Part shown: positions 1 to 12,300 of the stretch, one piece after another
How positions within the stretch are numbered: the first letter of the stretch is position 1
How the letters are laid out: each line of letters opens with the position of its first letter
From: Crocinitomicaceae bacterium
GTDB taxonomy: Bacteria; Bacteroidota; Bacteroidia; Flavobacteriales_G; Salibacteraceae
DNA: 64,000 bases
Assembly (NCBI GenBank): GCA_002707155.1
Contig: PAME01000001.1
Coordinates: forward strand, 793,379 to 857,378
Reading direction: 5' to 3'
Translations under genes and position numbers: made by a program
Notes under the pieces: generated by a model
Seen by the model: only the letters and a program-made list of their open reading frames with translations
The model's database searches: none
What the model was told of the DNA's origin: nothing

Positions 1-3000
1 CTCAAACTCTCGCTGCGGGTTCATACAAAGTAACAATTACTGATGCCAATAACTGTAAAAATAGAACAGTATTTACTATTACAGAACCGTCTACGTCTGT
101 TGACGTTCATATCAGAACTAAACGAGACGTATTCTGTAAATCGGATAGCACAGGGTTAGTTTCTGTCGTTGCTTTAGGTGGCGTTTCTCCTTACGTTTAT
201 TCTTGGAATGATAATAAAATTCAAATTGATTCTCATGCAGTTAATTTGGGAGCGGGAACCTACCAGGTAGTGGTAACTGATTCTAATAATTGTTCTGATT
301 CTATTTCTCAACTAATCACTGAACCTGCAGTTCAATTATCATTGAGTATTCTCAATAAGGTACAACCACTTTGTACTTTGGATACTATTGGGTCAGTAAA
401 AGTTACTTCCAATGGTGGTACTGGAACACATACTTATTTATGGAATGATAATCTTTCCCAAACAGATACGCTTATAACTAAACTTATTCCAGGTAATTAT
501 GGGGTTACTGTTACAGATGCCCTTGGATGCGTTGATTCTATTTCAGTGAGCTTGCCTGCGCGCGATACGTTAAGGTCGATTTTCACATTTCCTGATTCGG
601 TTATTTGTAATAAAGACACTTCTCGATTGCTTTTAGGTTTACCAGCAAATGACGGTGTATTTTCAGGAAATGGCGTTTCAAATAATGCTCTCAATCCAAA
701 AAGCTTATCAGTTGGTACACACGTAATAACGTATACCAGAACTGAGCGATCATGTATAGCAGATACAACTGATACGATAAGAATTAATCCAAATCCAATT
801 GCGTCTATTGGAAACATTGGTTCTATTTGTACGAATACTCCAGATCTATTATTGAATGTAGGTTCTCCCTCAAATGGATACTTCTTTGGAAATAATGTAT
901 CTGTAACAGATAGTGCTACCTATAACCCTTCCAATACAGCATTGAATGATACCATTAACTATGTATTTACAAATGGTTTTGGTTGTTCAGATTCGGCATT
1001 TAAAGTAATCGCGGTTGATACAATTCCTTTAGTTACAGCAGCTGCTGTTCCTAACGTATGTCTTGATGCATCAGAGTTTGTTTTAACCAATGGAAGTCCT
1101 AAGCTAAATGGAGTTGGAGTTTATATTGATACCGCTAACAATTCAGTTGTAGCTAATAAATATTTCCCCTCGGTTACAGGAAATGACACTGCTAATATTC
1201 AGTACAAATTCACCGAAACTTTAACGGGTTGTTCTGATTCTGTAATGTTTACAATTATCGTGGATTCATTGCCGATATTAAGGCCGAATCTATTAGGTGA
1301 TATTTGCGTTAATGATACCTCATTCTCACTAGATAGTGTTTGGATTCCTAATCAACCGAACTATATTGGTAGTGGAGTTTCTACGGTAGATAGTTTAACC
1401 TTTAATCCTGCAGTTGCGGGTGTTGGAACGCATCAAATAGCCTATTCATTTACAGATTTAAATAGTTGTAAAGCCGATACTCAATTCTCTATTGTAGTTC
1501 GACCGACTCCAGCAATCGTGTTTAATGCCTTGCAAGATGTTTGTGCCGATGCCGATACGTTTACGCTTACAGCTGCGACTCCTTTTGGAGGTAAATACTA
1601 TGGTCCAGGTGTTATAAATGATACCAGTTTTGTTGCTGATACTTCATTAGACAAACAATCAAATACATTGAATTATGTGGTTGATAACCAATACGGATGT
1701 ATTGATACTGCTGCTGGTTCTATTTATGTAGACACCCCTCCAGTGGTTTCATTCAACCCAAGCTTAGGTAATATTTGCTTCAACGAAGAGTTTAAGAAAA
1801 TAAACTTTGGAATACCTAAAGCAACTGTAGCAGGTGAAGTTGGAGTTTACTCTGGAAATGGTGTACGGAATGACTCGATAATTACGGCAATTTCTGGAAC
1901 GGGACTATTTAATATTACTTATGAGTTTACCGATACTAATGGATGTTCTTCTTCTATTGCAGATACAATAAGAGTTGATACCGTGCCAACAGTTACTCTT
2001 GCTGCGTTTAACCCAGTATGTGAAGATGTTGATACAGTTCATTTAAATGGAGGCTTTCCTCTTGGAGGAGTATTCACCGCTACCAGTCCTAATAGAATTG
2101 ATACTACATTATCAGGTATCTATTATCTAAATACACTGGATTCTGGTGGAACTGTGGATACTATAATTTACACTTACACCAATCTTAATGGTTGTATTGG
2201 AAGTGCTGCTCAAGCATTTAGTATAGACTCCTTGCCAGATGTAATATTTACTTTACCAAGTAGCGATGATACATTATGTCATGGTAGTTCTTCGATTGCA
2301 TTAAGCGGTGTAAATCTATTGGGTGGAATATTCAGTAATGTTGATGGTAGAGTAAGTAATAATAACTACTTATCTGATACAAATACAACGAGAAACGATA
2401 CCATTGCTTATACCTATACCGATGCAAACGGTTGTACCAATTCAGATACGGACTTCATTCACATAGATTCTATACCAGTAATAACTTTAGGTTCAAGTCC
2501 GGTATTCTGTGCTGCTGATGACTCTATTCAGTTAACGGTAGGTAATGGAAATGGATTCTATACAGGACAACGAGGAATAGGAGCAGACAGTTTAAGTTTC
2601 TTGCCTGATTCGGCAAAAGCAGGAACTCACTTAGTGACCTATAACTTAGAAAATGTGGGATGCTTCAGCACAAAGTCATTTAGTATAGTAGTGCATCCTC
2701 AACCCATTGTTACATTGCCTCAGTTCACTGATATTTGTGAAAACTTGGATACATTCTACCTTACCGGTGGCGCACCTGTTGGAAACTCAATCAACAGTTC
2801 TTACAAAGGAAATGGCGTGCAGAATGGTTATTTCGATCCTACTGCAGTTGGTTCGGGAATTGCCACTGTTTGGTACTTGTACGAAAATACATTTGGCTGT
2901 ATTGATAGTGCTTCAAATACAATGAACATCAAAGCAGCTCCAAATGCTCTATTTAGTGGATTAGATACTACTGGATATTGTGAAAATGCGGATACCATAC

Positions 3001-6000
3001 ACTTGGAAAATAGAGTTTCTCCAAGAGCAGTTAGTCCATATGAAACGGTGTTTAAAGGAAAAGGCATTGTGTCAAATACAATTTTTGATCCTTCCATTGC
3101 AGGTACTGGTGTGCATGAATTATGGTATGTTGTTAACGATACAGCAAATGGTTGTAGTGACTCCACTTCACAATTTGCCTTAGTGAATTCGCTTCCGTTG
3201 GTAAGCTTAAATGCGATTGGTGATATTTGCGAAAATGGCTCTTCCTTTAAACTGTCTGGTGGTTCTCAAATTAGCTTTAACGGAAGAGATACCTCAAAGT
3301 ATACAGTTGACTCTTTAGCCATAGCGGGTGACGTATTTATTCCGGCTAACTATATAGCTGGTAACAGCTACAAAGTAACCTATACCTTTACTGATACTGC
3401 TCAATGTTCAGATTCAGCAAGCAGAGTTTTCAATGTGCTAGCTAAGCCAATTGTTCAATTATTTGATTCAACGCTTAAGTTCTGTACCAATGAAAATCCA
3501 TACCAGTTAACTGAGGGATTCCCTAAAACTGGTGGTACAGGAGTTTATCGAGGAAGTGGAGTGTTTAGCGGCACCTTCTTCCCACAATTCGCAAGTGCAG
3601 GCATAGATACAATGGGTTATATTTTCACTGCAAGCAACAGTTGTGTTGATACAGCGATAGCCTCGTATAGAGTTAAAACAGCACCAAGCATTCAAGTAAG
3701 CAGTGCACTTAAATATTGCGATAAAGATGGCATAGATACCTTGGATTTTGCAACAAATACGGTTGGAAATGGATATGGTATTTATAGTGGCGCGGGAGTA
3801 ACAAACGACTCAATATTTAATGTTGATTCTGCTGGAGTAGGTGTGCATAATATTCAAGTAGCTTATTTCGATACTAGTTTTGGATACACTTGTGCCGATA
3901 GTTCTACTCATGTTCTTACAGTTAATACTTCGCCAACAGTTGCGCTTCAAAACGCAGCGGGCTTGTGTTTGAATTCTGCTCGAATTTTAGGGTTTGGTCT
4001 TCCACAAGGCGGGTTGTACTATGAAGATACCTTATTGAGTTCGAATCAGCTTGCTGGAAATAGGTTTATTGCCAATGATACTGCTGGATCTCAAAAAATA
4101 ATATACCAATATTTTGATGCTAATGGATGTTGGGATTCTGCCAGCACGGTTATAAATATTCTTCCGCAACCTAATGTTTCCTTTGCTTTAGGAGATTCTG
4201 TTGCTTGTTACAGTGAAAATTTGGTGAGGTTAACAGGAGGCTCTCCTGTTGGAGGAAGTTATCTTGGTAAAGGAATATTCCAAAATCAGTTGTACACGCA
4301 GTCTTCAGGAACGGGATACTTAGATATTGTTTATCAATTTACAGATTCAAACAATTGCAATAATTCAGACACCGCTAAATTATTGGTAGCAATAGATCCT
4401 GTATTGAATATAAGTAACGATACTGTGCTCTGTGCGGGCTCATTGGTCAACCTTTTTGCAGCTGGAGCAGGAAAGGGTGCTTTGTACACTTGGAGTACAG
4501 GAGTGCAAAATCCAAATATTAGTGTTTCTCCTCGTAACACAACCAATTATTCGGTAATTGGATTAGACACCAACGGTTGTTCGGATCAGAAATCGGTTCG
4601 AGTTGAGGTGCTTCCAGAAATTATACTGACAACGTCGAGTCAAAATGCGGGTTGTGGCAAATCGGATGGTATTGCAAATGTTTCCGTTGCTGGTGGGTTA
4701 CCTCCATTTAAATATTTATGGACAAGTGGTAGTAAAAATGCAATTGCAACTGGTTTAAAAGCTGGATTCTACGAAGTAACAGTAACTGATGCCAATGTTT
4801 GTAACAACAGTGCTTCTGCTGTTATCAAAAACACAAATGGTCCAAACGTAGTTGTAAACGGAATTACCAATGCAAGTTGTGCTGGAGTTGCTGATGGTTC
4901 TATTGCCTTGGATATTCAAGGTGCAGTGCTTTCAATTCAATGGTCAAATGGAGCTATTACAGAAGACATTAATGGATTATCTCCAGGTAAGTACATTCTT
5001 ACAGTAATTGCTGCCGATAGCTGCATAACTACTCAAGAGTTTACGATTACAGCTCCTGATGCCATGCAAATAGATGCACTTGTGCAGGCACCGAAGTGTG
5101 GAAGCAACGATGGTTCTGTTACACTTAACGTAACAGGAGGTGTATTCCCTTACAGATATGATTGGTCAAACAGTACTTCAAACGATACGCTTTTAGCCGC
5201 TGGTGCTGGTGTGTATCAAGTTACCGTTACAGACGATAATAGTTGTACAGATAGCATTGAGGTGGTGGTAAGTGATTCGGGTGCTCCGGTTATTTCACTT
5301 ATTAAAGTTATTCAACCAGATTGTGGTTCAAACAATGGTGAAATACACATTGATATCAATAAAGATACCTTGGCTCAGTTTAGATGGAATACTGGAGACT
5401 CCACGTACATTATTAAAAACTTGGTGCACGGAGTGTACAGAGCAACTGCAACTGACACTGCGGGTTGTCGAGGACTTACGAATATTACACTTAACAGCAT
5501 TACACCTAGAGCAAAAGAACTTTGCGTTGCAACAATTGATACAGCTACAGGTCTTGCTCAAGTTGTCTGGTCGAATACAGGAGCTAAAGAAATTGAAGTA
5601 TTTACCAAAGCATTGGGTCGAAAAGACTTTAGTGTATTGGGTTCCGCTCCAGTAAACGTTAATGTATTTACCGATAGTTTACCAACGCTCATTGATAAGT
5701 CATACAGCTACGCAATTAAGTCAACCGATAGTTGTGGAAGTGTAAGTGAATTGAGTGGTTTACATCAAACCATTTACTTAACCAGTCAGTTGGATAAAGA
5801 CAACAATATAATCCTGCGTTGGACAGCTTATGCTGGCTTCAAATACTCGGAATATGAAATCATGAGAGTTGCAAATGGAGTGATGTCGGAATACGGTAGA
5901 GCTGGAATTGGAACCAATGAAATTATTATCTCTGGAGAAGAATTTGGTGCAGCCAACATTTATTACATTATCAGAGTTGCAGCACCAGAAAGTTGTGGAC

Positions 6001-6338
6001 CAACAGATTACTACGATTATTCTTGGTCTAATAAATCAATTAATTACGGATCCTTCAATATCAATGTGGATCACCCAGGAAATCTTGCAATATGTAAATT
6101 ATATCCTAATCCTAACGGTGGACAATTTACATTGCAACTAGGATTTAATGCCGAGACTAACGTAGGATTGCTTATCACGGATATGAGCGGGAGAGTAGTG
6201 TGGAATGCGAATTTGGACAATGTCTTTGGGGTGGTAACCCTTCCAATTGACTTAATGAACAACGCAGCCGGAATGTATCAATTGAGAATTGATGCAGCAG
6301 ATGAAGTATTTATGGAGAGAATTCAAGTGATTAGGTAA
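1..6338 (+). CDS. Giant T9SS-exported repeat adhesin, SprB-like (5' end outside window)
   Basis: The reading frame is open from the first complete codon (base 3), so the gene starts before the window; about 2,111 residues are visible. They begin with about three SprB-type modules ending in VTDxNxC. From about residue 190 to 1460 there are some 16 degenerate repeats of 75-80 residues, each with a Cys near its start, then G-G-x-P-x-G-G-x-Y-x-G-x-G-V and Y-x-Y/F-T-D-x-N-G-C. An Ig-like module, four more SprB-type modules, a fibronectin-III-like stretch and a T9SS type A sorting domain (YPNPNGGQF) complete the protein. By family knowledge it is carried through the outer membrane by T9SS and anchored or released at the surface, probably as an adhesin. 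The next gene, 4 bp downstream, shares the same C-terminal architecture, so the two are paralogues in one operon. Ligand unknown. Confidence 0.9.
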   Translation, partial: QTLAAGSYKVTITDANNCKNRTVFTITEPSTSVDVHIRTKRDVFCKSDSTGLVSVVALGGVSPYVYSWNDNKIQIDSHAVNLGAGTYQVVVTDSNNCSDSISQLITEPAVQLSLSILNKVQPLCTLDTIGSVKVTSNGGTGTHTYLWNDNLSQTDTLITKLIPGNYGVTVTDALGCVDSISVSLPARDTLRSIFTFPDSVICNKDTSRLLLGLPANDGVFSGNGVSNNALNPKSLSVGTHVITYTRTERSCIADTTDTIRINPNPIASIGNIGSICTNTPDLLLNVGSPSNGYFFGNNVSVTDSATYNPSNTALNDTINYVFTNGFGCSDSAFKVIAVDTIPLVTAAAVPNVCLDASEFVLTNGSPKLNGVGVYIDTANNSVVANKYFPSVTGNDTANIQYKFTETLTGCSDSVMFTIIVDSLPILRPNLLGDICVNDTSFSLDSVWIPNQPNYIGSGVSTVDSLTFNPAVAGVGTHQIAYSFTDLNSCKADTQFSIVVRPTPAIVFNALQDVCADADTFTLTAATPFGGKYYGPGVINDTSFVADTSLDKQSNTLNYVVDNQYGCIDTAAGSIYVDTPPVVSFNPSLGNICFNEEFKKINFGIPKATVAGEVGVYSGNGVRNDSIITAISGTGLFNITYEFTDTNGCSSSIADTIRVDTVPTVTLAAFNPVCEDVDTVHLNGGFPLGGVFTATSPNRIDTTLSGIYYLNTLDSGGTVDTIIYTYTNLNGCIGSAAQAFSIDSLPDVIFTLPSSDDTLCHGSSSIALSGVNLLGGIFSNVDGRVSNNNYLSDTNTTRNDTIAYTYTDANGCTNSDTDFIHIDSIPVITLGSSPVFCAADDSIQLTVGNGNGFYTGQRGIGADSLSFLPDSAKAGTHLVTYNLENVGCFSTKSFSIVVHPQPIVTLPQFTDICENLDTFYLTGGAPVGNSINSSYKGNGVQNGYFDPTAVGSGIATVWYLYENTFGCIDSASNTMNIKAAPNALFSGLDTTGYCENADTIHLENRVSPRAVSPYETVFKGKGIVSNTIFDPSIAGTGVHELWYVVNDTANGCSDSTSQFALVNSLPLVSLNAIGDICENGSSFKLSGGSQISFNGRDTSKYTVDSLAIAGDVFIPANYIAGNSYKVTYTFTDTAQCSDSASRVFNVLAKPIVQLFDSTLKFCTNENPYQLTEGFPKTGGTGVYRGSGVFSGTFFPQFASAGIDTMGYIFTASNSCVDTAIASYRVKTAPSIQVSSALKYCDKDGIDTLDFATNTVGNGYGIYSGAGVTNDSIFNVDSAGVGVHNIQVAYFDTSFGYTCADSSTHVLTVNTSPTVALQNAAGLCLNSARILGFGLPQGGLYYEDTLLSSNQLAGNRFIANDTAGSQKIIYQYFDANGCWDSASTVINILPQPNVSFALGDSVACYSENLVRLTGGSPVGGSYLGKGIFQNQLYTQSSGTGYLDIVYQFTDSNNCNNSDTAKLLVAIDPVLNISNDTVLCAGSLVNLFAAGAGKGALYTWSTGVQNPNISVSPRNTTNYSVIGLDTNGCSDQKSVRVEVLPEIILTTSSQNAGCGKSDGIANVSVAGGLPPFKYLWTSGSKNAIATGLKAGFYEVTVTDANVCNNSASAVIKNTNGPNVVVNGITNASCAGVADGSIALDIQGAVLSIQWSNGAITEDINGLSPGKYILTVIAADSCITTQEFTITAPDAMQIDALVQAPKCGSNDGSVTLNVTGGVFPYRYDWSNSTSNDTLLAAGAGVYQVTVTDDNSCTDSIEVVVSDSGAPVISLIKVIQPDCGSNNGEIHIDINKDTLAQFRWNTGDSTYIIKNLVHGVYRATATDTAGCRGLTNITLNSITPRAKELCVATIDTATGLAQVVWSNTGAKEIEVFTKALGRKDFSVLGSAPVNVNVFTDSLPTLIDKSYSYAIKSTDSCGSVSELSGLHQTIYLTSQLDKDNNIILRWTAYAGFKYSEYEIMRVANGVMSEYGRAGIGTNEIIISGEEFGAANIYYIIRVAAPESCGPTDYYDYSWSNKSINYGSFNINVDHPGNLAICKLYPNPNGGQFTLQLGFNAETNVGLLITDMSGRVVWNANLDNVFGVVTLPIDLMNNAAGMYQLRIDAADEVFMERIQVIR

Positions 6339-6342
6339 GAGT

Positions 6343-9300
6343 ATGAAGTTGAAAAAAGTACTTGAGAAAATTTTTATAGTTCTAGGGCTATTGTTTAGTT
6401 CACAGATTGTGAATGCACAAACGATTGCAGATACTACCGCCCAAAATAAAAAGGTCGTTCTAGAAGTATATCGAGGTGCTTTGACCCCTTTTGGTGGTTT
6501 TGCAGATCATGTTGCAGACACACTGCGTGATAAGGATTCTACATTATTTACTATAATAAATACCTATGAAGGATTTTACGCTGGGCCTAGAACCTCAGGC
6601 CCATATTATTATCCTGACTATCGGTCATCTTTTGGCCCTGCAATTCAAACTCAGGCTGGAATTCAAGGTTGGCCTTCTGGGTCAGTGAACCGATCTTTGT
6701 TTCCTTCATTAAATGTCACTGCTAGAACTGCCATGAGCCGAGGCTTGTGGGAAGATGCTCGAGATACTATTCTAAACCAACCTTCACCGGTAAATGTTGG
6801 GGTCACTGCGAGTTATAATGGTCAAACAAAAACCATCACTGCAATGGTAGAGGTTTACTTTACGGATACTTTAGCGGATAGCACTTTCGTCAATGTTGGT
6901 TTTAAACAGGATAACATTATTGGGCCACAAAATGGAAATATATCCAATTATCCTGCAAGGTATGGGGCTAACATTGGTATTTACACTCATAATGATGTAC
7001 TTCGACATTTGGTAACGGGGCAATGGGGAGAACATCTTGATTCAATTGTCTATAAAAAAGGAACACTTTGGACAAGAACTTATACTTGGACTGTACCTGA
7101 TTCTGTAGGTGAAGTTCCAATTGTCCCTGCCGATTTGGAAGTCTTTGCTTTCGTTTCTGGATCAAGAGATTCCATTTATACAGGGGAGGATAATCCGGTT
7201 AATATCACCAGAACACCTTTGTCCGGTCCCTATACAATTGGAGGAACCACCCCAGATTATTCTACTATTTCTGAAGCTGTTAATCATTTGAATGAGATAG
7301 GTATTTGCGATGATGTAACGTTTAATATTCGACAAGGAACTTATAAGGGATCACTACAATTCAATGAAATATACAATGCTGGAGATAGTGGAAGAGTAAT
7401 ATTCCAGGCTGATCCTAGCAATGCAGCTACAGATACAGTATTGATTACCGATACTGTTGATGCTTCTCTTAATGGTTTAGTAAGTTTAAGAGGTAAAGGG
7501 AATTTAACTTTTAAAAAGCTACGATTTACTGGAGTAACTGGAGGCGGAGTCACAAAAGCCTTGATAATATTTGATGGAACAGATACCGTTAGAAACGTAC
7601 TTATCGACAGCTGTAGTTTTGATGGAACTGGCTTGGGGAACTATTCCCTTTCTACGTTTAGTGGTCATCTCGATAGTTTAGAAGTATCTAATTGTAAATT
7701 GGAGCGAGGAAGGATGGATATTTTTCCTCCTGCAACGATGAACAGTTCTGTTTGGGTTCACCACAACGATTTTGTGAATACAAGTCTGGCGATTCAATTA
7801 TCAGTTGGGTTTGCAAGAGTGAATAACAACACGACATCTGCAGATGCAGCCAATAGCTGGACGCGTCAAATCGGAATATGGGCAAATCGAGCCGAGGTAT
7901 ATAATAATAACCTTTACCATAGAACTGAATCAACTTTTCATGGCATCACAGTGCAACGGAGAACACAAAACAATGGCTATCCAGTTGGAAGTTTTTATGT
8001 GTACAACAATGTGCTGAATCTTACACAGAAACGAAATAATATAAACGGTACATTCAATGCATTAACTGTAAGTGTTAAACCCGGTGATAATTCATTCATT
8101 CATCACAATACCATCCATATGAAGCGCTTTAATAAGTCCTTTGGTGGAAAAGCTATTGGTATTGGAAGTGGAAACTATAATGTCAGCAACAATAATGTTT
8201 TTGTTGAACATGCTGGCTTGGCACTTGAAGCACACTCCACTGCAGTTATTTCGTCTTCTAATAACAATTATTATACAGAGAATGATTCAATTGTAAAATT
8301 AGGAAGTACGAGTTATGCTGCGTTAGCTGACTTACAATCGGCTGGCAAAGATTCCAATTCAGTTTCTGCTAACCCTTATTTTTTATCGGATACTTCTTTA
8401 AAACCGTATCGATCTGCTTTGAATGGCTCGGGAATGACAATTGTAGACATTCCTAAAAATATTCTCGATTCCACGCGAACGAACCCACCGGATATGGGTG
8501 CTTATGAATTTGATCCTATTGTATTCGATGTAACCATTGATTCTATTTCGGTCGATACGCTATGCAGCGGCACGCAGCAAGTAAAAGCTTATTTCCGTAA
8601 TACAAGTGATTCGGTTATAAAAAAGATTGCAATTAATATTGGTGCTGTAAATCTTACCAATGCTTCTGAGCAAGATTCAGTATTCTACTATAATGGTAGT
8701 TTGGCTAAAAATGCAATTGATTCTGCCATTGTTGGATATATCGATTTTACTGCCAATACTGATTTTAGAATCAGCGTATCTGCCGATACCATTACTGGAA
8801 GCGGATCGAGAGGATACTTGGACGACGATCCAAGTAACAACTTTATTATAGATACCGTTTCTGTTCGCCCAAATCCCGCTGCTAATTTCACTATTCAAAA
8901 AGCATGTGCAGCAGATTCTATTGTTCTAATTGCTTCTGGAGGCGTAGATTACAGTTGGGACGGACCTAATTCATTTACTGATACTTCAAATGTTGTAGTA
9001 AGAGTAAATCCAGATACAGCAAATATGCAAGGGCTTTATACGGTTACAGTAATTGATTCTGCAGGTTGTTCTGCTACCTATTCTAATTCAGTGAATTTAG
9101 ATAGTGCAATTATTATTGGATTACCGGCTGATTTTTCAATTTGTTCTAGTACAGATACTTCAATTACCGCAAATGAAAATTCGCAATACGCATACTTATG
9201 GAACAATGGAGAAACAACACCAACAATTTCAGTTGATTCTTCATTTGAATTTGTTGTAAAAGTTACAGACCAAAATAATTGTGTGGTTTACGATACGTTT

Positions 9301-12300
9301 GAGCTCACAGTTTACAATGATCCAATAGTACAGTTCGATTCAACAATTCAAGCTGCATGTGCTTTTGGAAGTCCAATTTTGTTAAGCCACGCTTCTCCAA
9401 GAGGAGCTGGTGGAACGTATTCAGGGTTCAATGTTTCTGGAGATACACTTACACCAAAAGCCTTTGGAAATTATCCAGTAAAATACTCTTATGTCGATTC
9501 CAATGGTTGTTCAGGTTTTGCCGATACTTCTGTTGTAATTCATAAGCGACCAAGTGTTACTGTGTCTACAATTGGTGATTTGTGTATAAACGAAGCGCCT
9601 TATACGATTTCTGAAAACAGCCCTATAGATATAGTGTATGGTAGGTTTACCGGAACTGGAATTGTAAACGATAGTATTGGAATTTTTGATCCTTTTGTTG
9701 CTGATACAGGCACACATACAATTACATACACCTACACAGATTCAATAACGGGTTGTTCGGCTTTTGCTACCAATACGATTACTGTTAATGACACCTTCAA
9801 CATCCAGTTTTCTGCTGCGGCTAGCTATTGTATTAATGACGGTAGGATAACCCTATCAAAACCAGATAATTTTACAGCGGGTCTTAACGGTTATTATTTA
9901 GATACGAACATAAATAATTCGGTTACTGGAAGTTATGGATTCAATCCTGCTATTGCAGATACAGGTTCACAAACACTTACCTATAAGGTTACTAACGCTA
10001 ATAACTGTACGAGTACTGCATATAGAGCTATTGATGTTAAGGCAATTCCGGTTGTTGAACTGCGCACAGATACCTTTTGTATAAACAGCCCTGAGGTGGT
10101 TATGGATGGTGGAACACCAGTAGGAGGAACTTATTATTTTGGTAAAGGTGTTCTTCAAACAGGAAACTACAATCCAGATTCTGCCGGCGTAGGACAAGAT
10201 GAGGTACATTATCGATATACTGCTGGAGGTTGTTCTGACACTGCCGAAGCTGTATTCTTGGTGCGTCAAATTCCTGCAGTTAGTTTCACATTACCATTGG
10301 TCAATACCGAAAGATGTATTGATGCAAACAGCTTTGTACTTACAGGACAAAGCCCTATAACAGCAGCTTCGGCTGGTGTTGGTTCTTTTGGTGGAAAAGG
10401 CGTATCGGGAAATCGATTTTTCGCGGGTGTAGCCGATACGGGAACTCATGTCATTCAGTATAAATATGTAAATCAGTTTGGTTGCGCAGATTCGACAACA
10501 GATGAAATACAAGTTTATGGTTTACCTGAACCAGCTTTTACAACTCCATTTGCAAGAATTTGTAAGAACCAAATTCCTGATTCTGTATTTGCTACTCCGG
10601 TTGGAGCAGGTGGTGTATTTTCAGGAGTTGGAATTAGTACTTCAGGATACTTTAATCCTAGCGTGCTAAGCGTAGGTGCGAATAAAACACTTCAGTATAC
10701 TTACACCGATTCAAATGGATGTTCTGATTTTGTAATTGATACGTTTATAGTGGATTCGGTTCCGCAAATTACCCTGGCACTTCTTCCTGATCAATGTTTA
10801 AATGGTGTTGAGTATACGTTTACAGAAGGTAAGTTTAATACTGGTAATTATCAGTACAAATCGGATACGCTAGGATTGTTAACTGCAGGTAAATACATGC
10901 CAAGTTTAGCGGGTTCAGGTATAGATACAATTACATATGTATACACGGATGCTTTGGGTTGTATGGATAGTTTATCTCAAACGATTGAAGTGTTAGACAC
11001 TACAATTGTAACTTTCACTATAGACACTGCTAGATCTAGAGTTTGTAATAATGAACCTACTTTTAACTTGTCTTCTGCAACTCCAATTGGAGGGGTGTAT
11101 ACAGGTCGTGGTTTGGTTGGAAATAAATTTACTCCTGCTAACGCAGCACTTGGTAATAATCTAATTACATATTCTTATACAAATAGTGATAATTGTACCA
11201 GTAAAATAATTGATACGATTGTTGTTAATTCAACTACACCAGTTTCATTTACAAATCAAACGTTCTGTTTAAATGATACTGTTGCAACGCTTACGAGTGG
11301 CACTCCTTCGATAGGAACGTTCAAGTATTCCGGTGGTGGTATGTTGAATAATACAGTCTTTTCTCCGGCAGTAGCGGGAGTTGGGCCTAGAACAATGACT
11401 TATTCATTGACGAATGCCGACGGTTGTGTTTCTCAAGCAACTGCTACGTTTACAATAAACTCTGTACCAAGTACTCAATTTGGGGCGCAGTCTGCAATTT
11501 GCTTTAATGCAGACACATTTAGTCTTACGGGGACTTCAACTTCTGGAGATTCTAGTTACTTCTATGGGTCAACGGGTATTGTAAATGCGATATCGGGTAG
11601 ATATTTAGCAAGCTTAAGTTCAGTAGGATTAGATACATTAAGCTATGTCGGTAAACTAACAAGTACAGGTTGTTCTGACACAATATCAAAAACAATTTTG
11701 GTGCGTGCTATTCCTAATACAGTTTTGGATACCTTCCCAGATTATTGCGTTAATAATGCTCCAATAGCGCTTACAAAAGGAAGCCCTACTGTTGGTGGAA
11801 CTGGTGTGTATTCGGGTAGTGGAGTTGTTGGAACTCAGTTTTACCCTTCAATTGCAAAAGTAGGAAGCCATCCTGTCGTTTATAGATTTACAGATAACAA
11901 CAATTGCTCTGTTTCAGACACTGAGATTGTAGTTGTTAATGGTTTGCCAGTATTGACTGCCGCGGTATTCTTAGACTTATGTCAATACGATACCATAAAA
12001 ACATTAACCGGTGCCTTACCTGTTGGTGGGTTTTACAGTGGAGTTAATGTTGATAGTGCAACATCCGCATTTAGACCTGATAGCGTTGGTATTTGGAGCA
12101 TTACCTACAATTTTGTTGATACAAATGGTTGTGAAAATAAAGTTGCTCAAACGCAAAGAGTTCGCGCATTGCCATTAACCCAATTAAATTTTGGAAATAA
12201 GTTTTGTGATAATGCTGCACCAATGGCATTGACAGGTGGTTCGCCTATTGGTAGTGGAGGCGTTTATTCTGGGCAAGGAGTTTCAGGTTCTTTTTATGAT

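Noticed and set aside
2828-3166. Minus-strand ORF of 112 codons inside the first giant adhesin gene, and similar ORFs such as 9967-10269 and 14577-14837
   Set aside because: They are antisense shadows of long repeat genes, with no start signals or family likeness.
585-4400. The protein-level repeats of the giant genes as a DNA satellite or CRISPR-like array
   Set aside because: The units vary in length and sequence at DNA level and are in one long reading frame; they are domain repeats.
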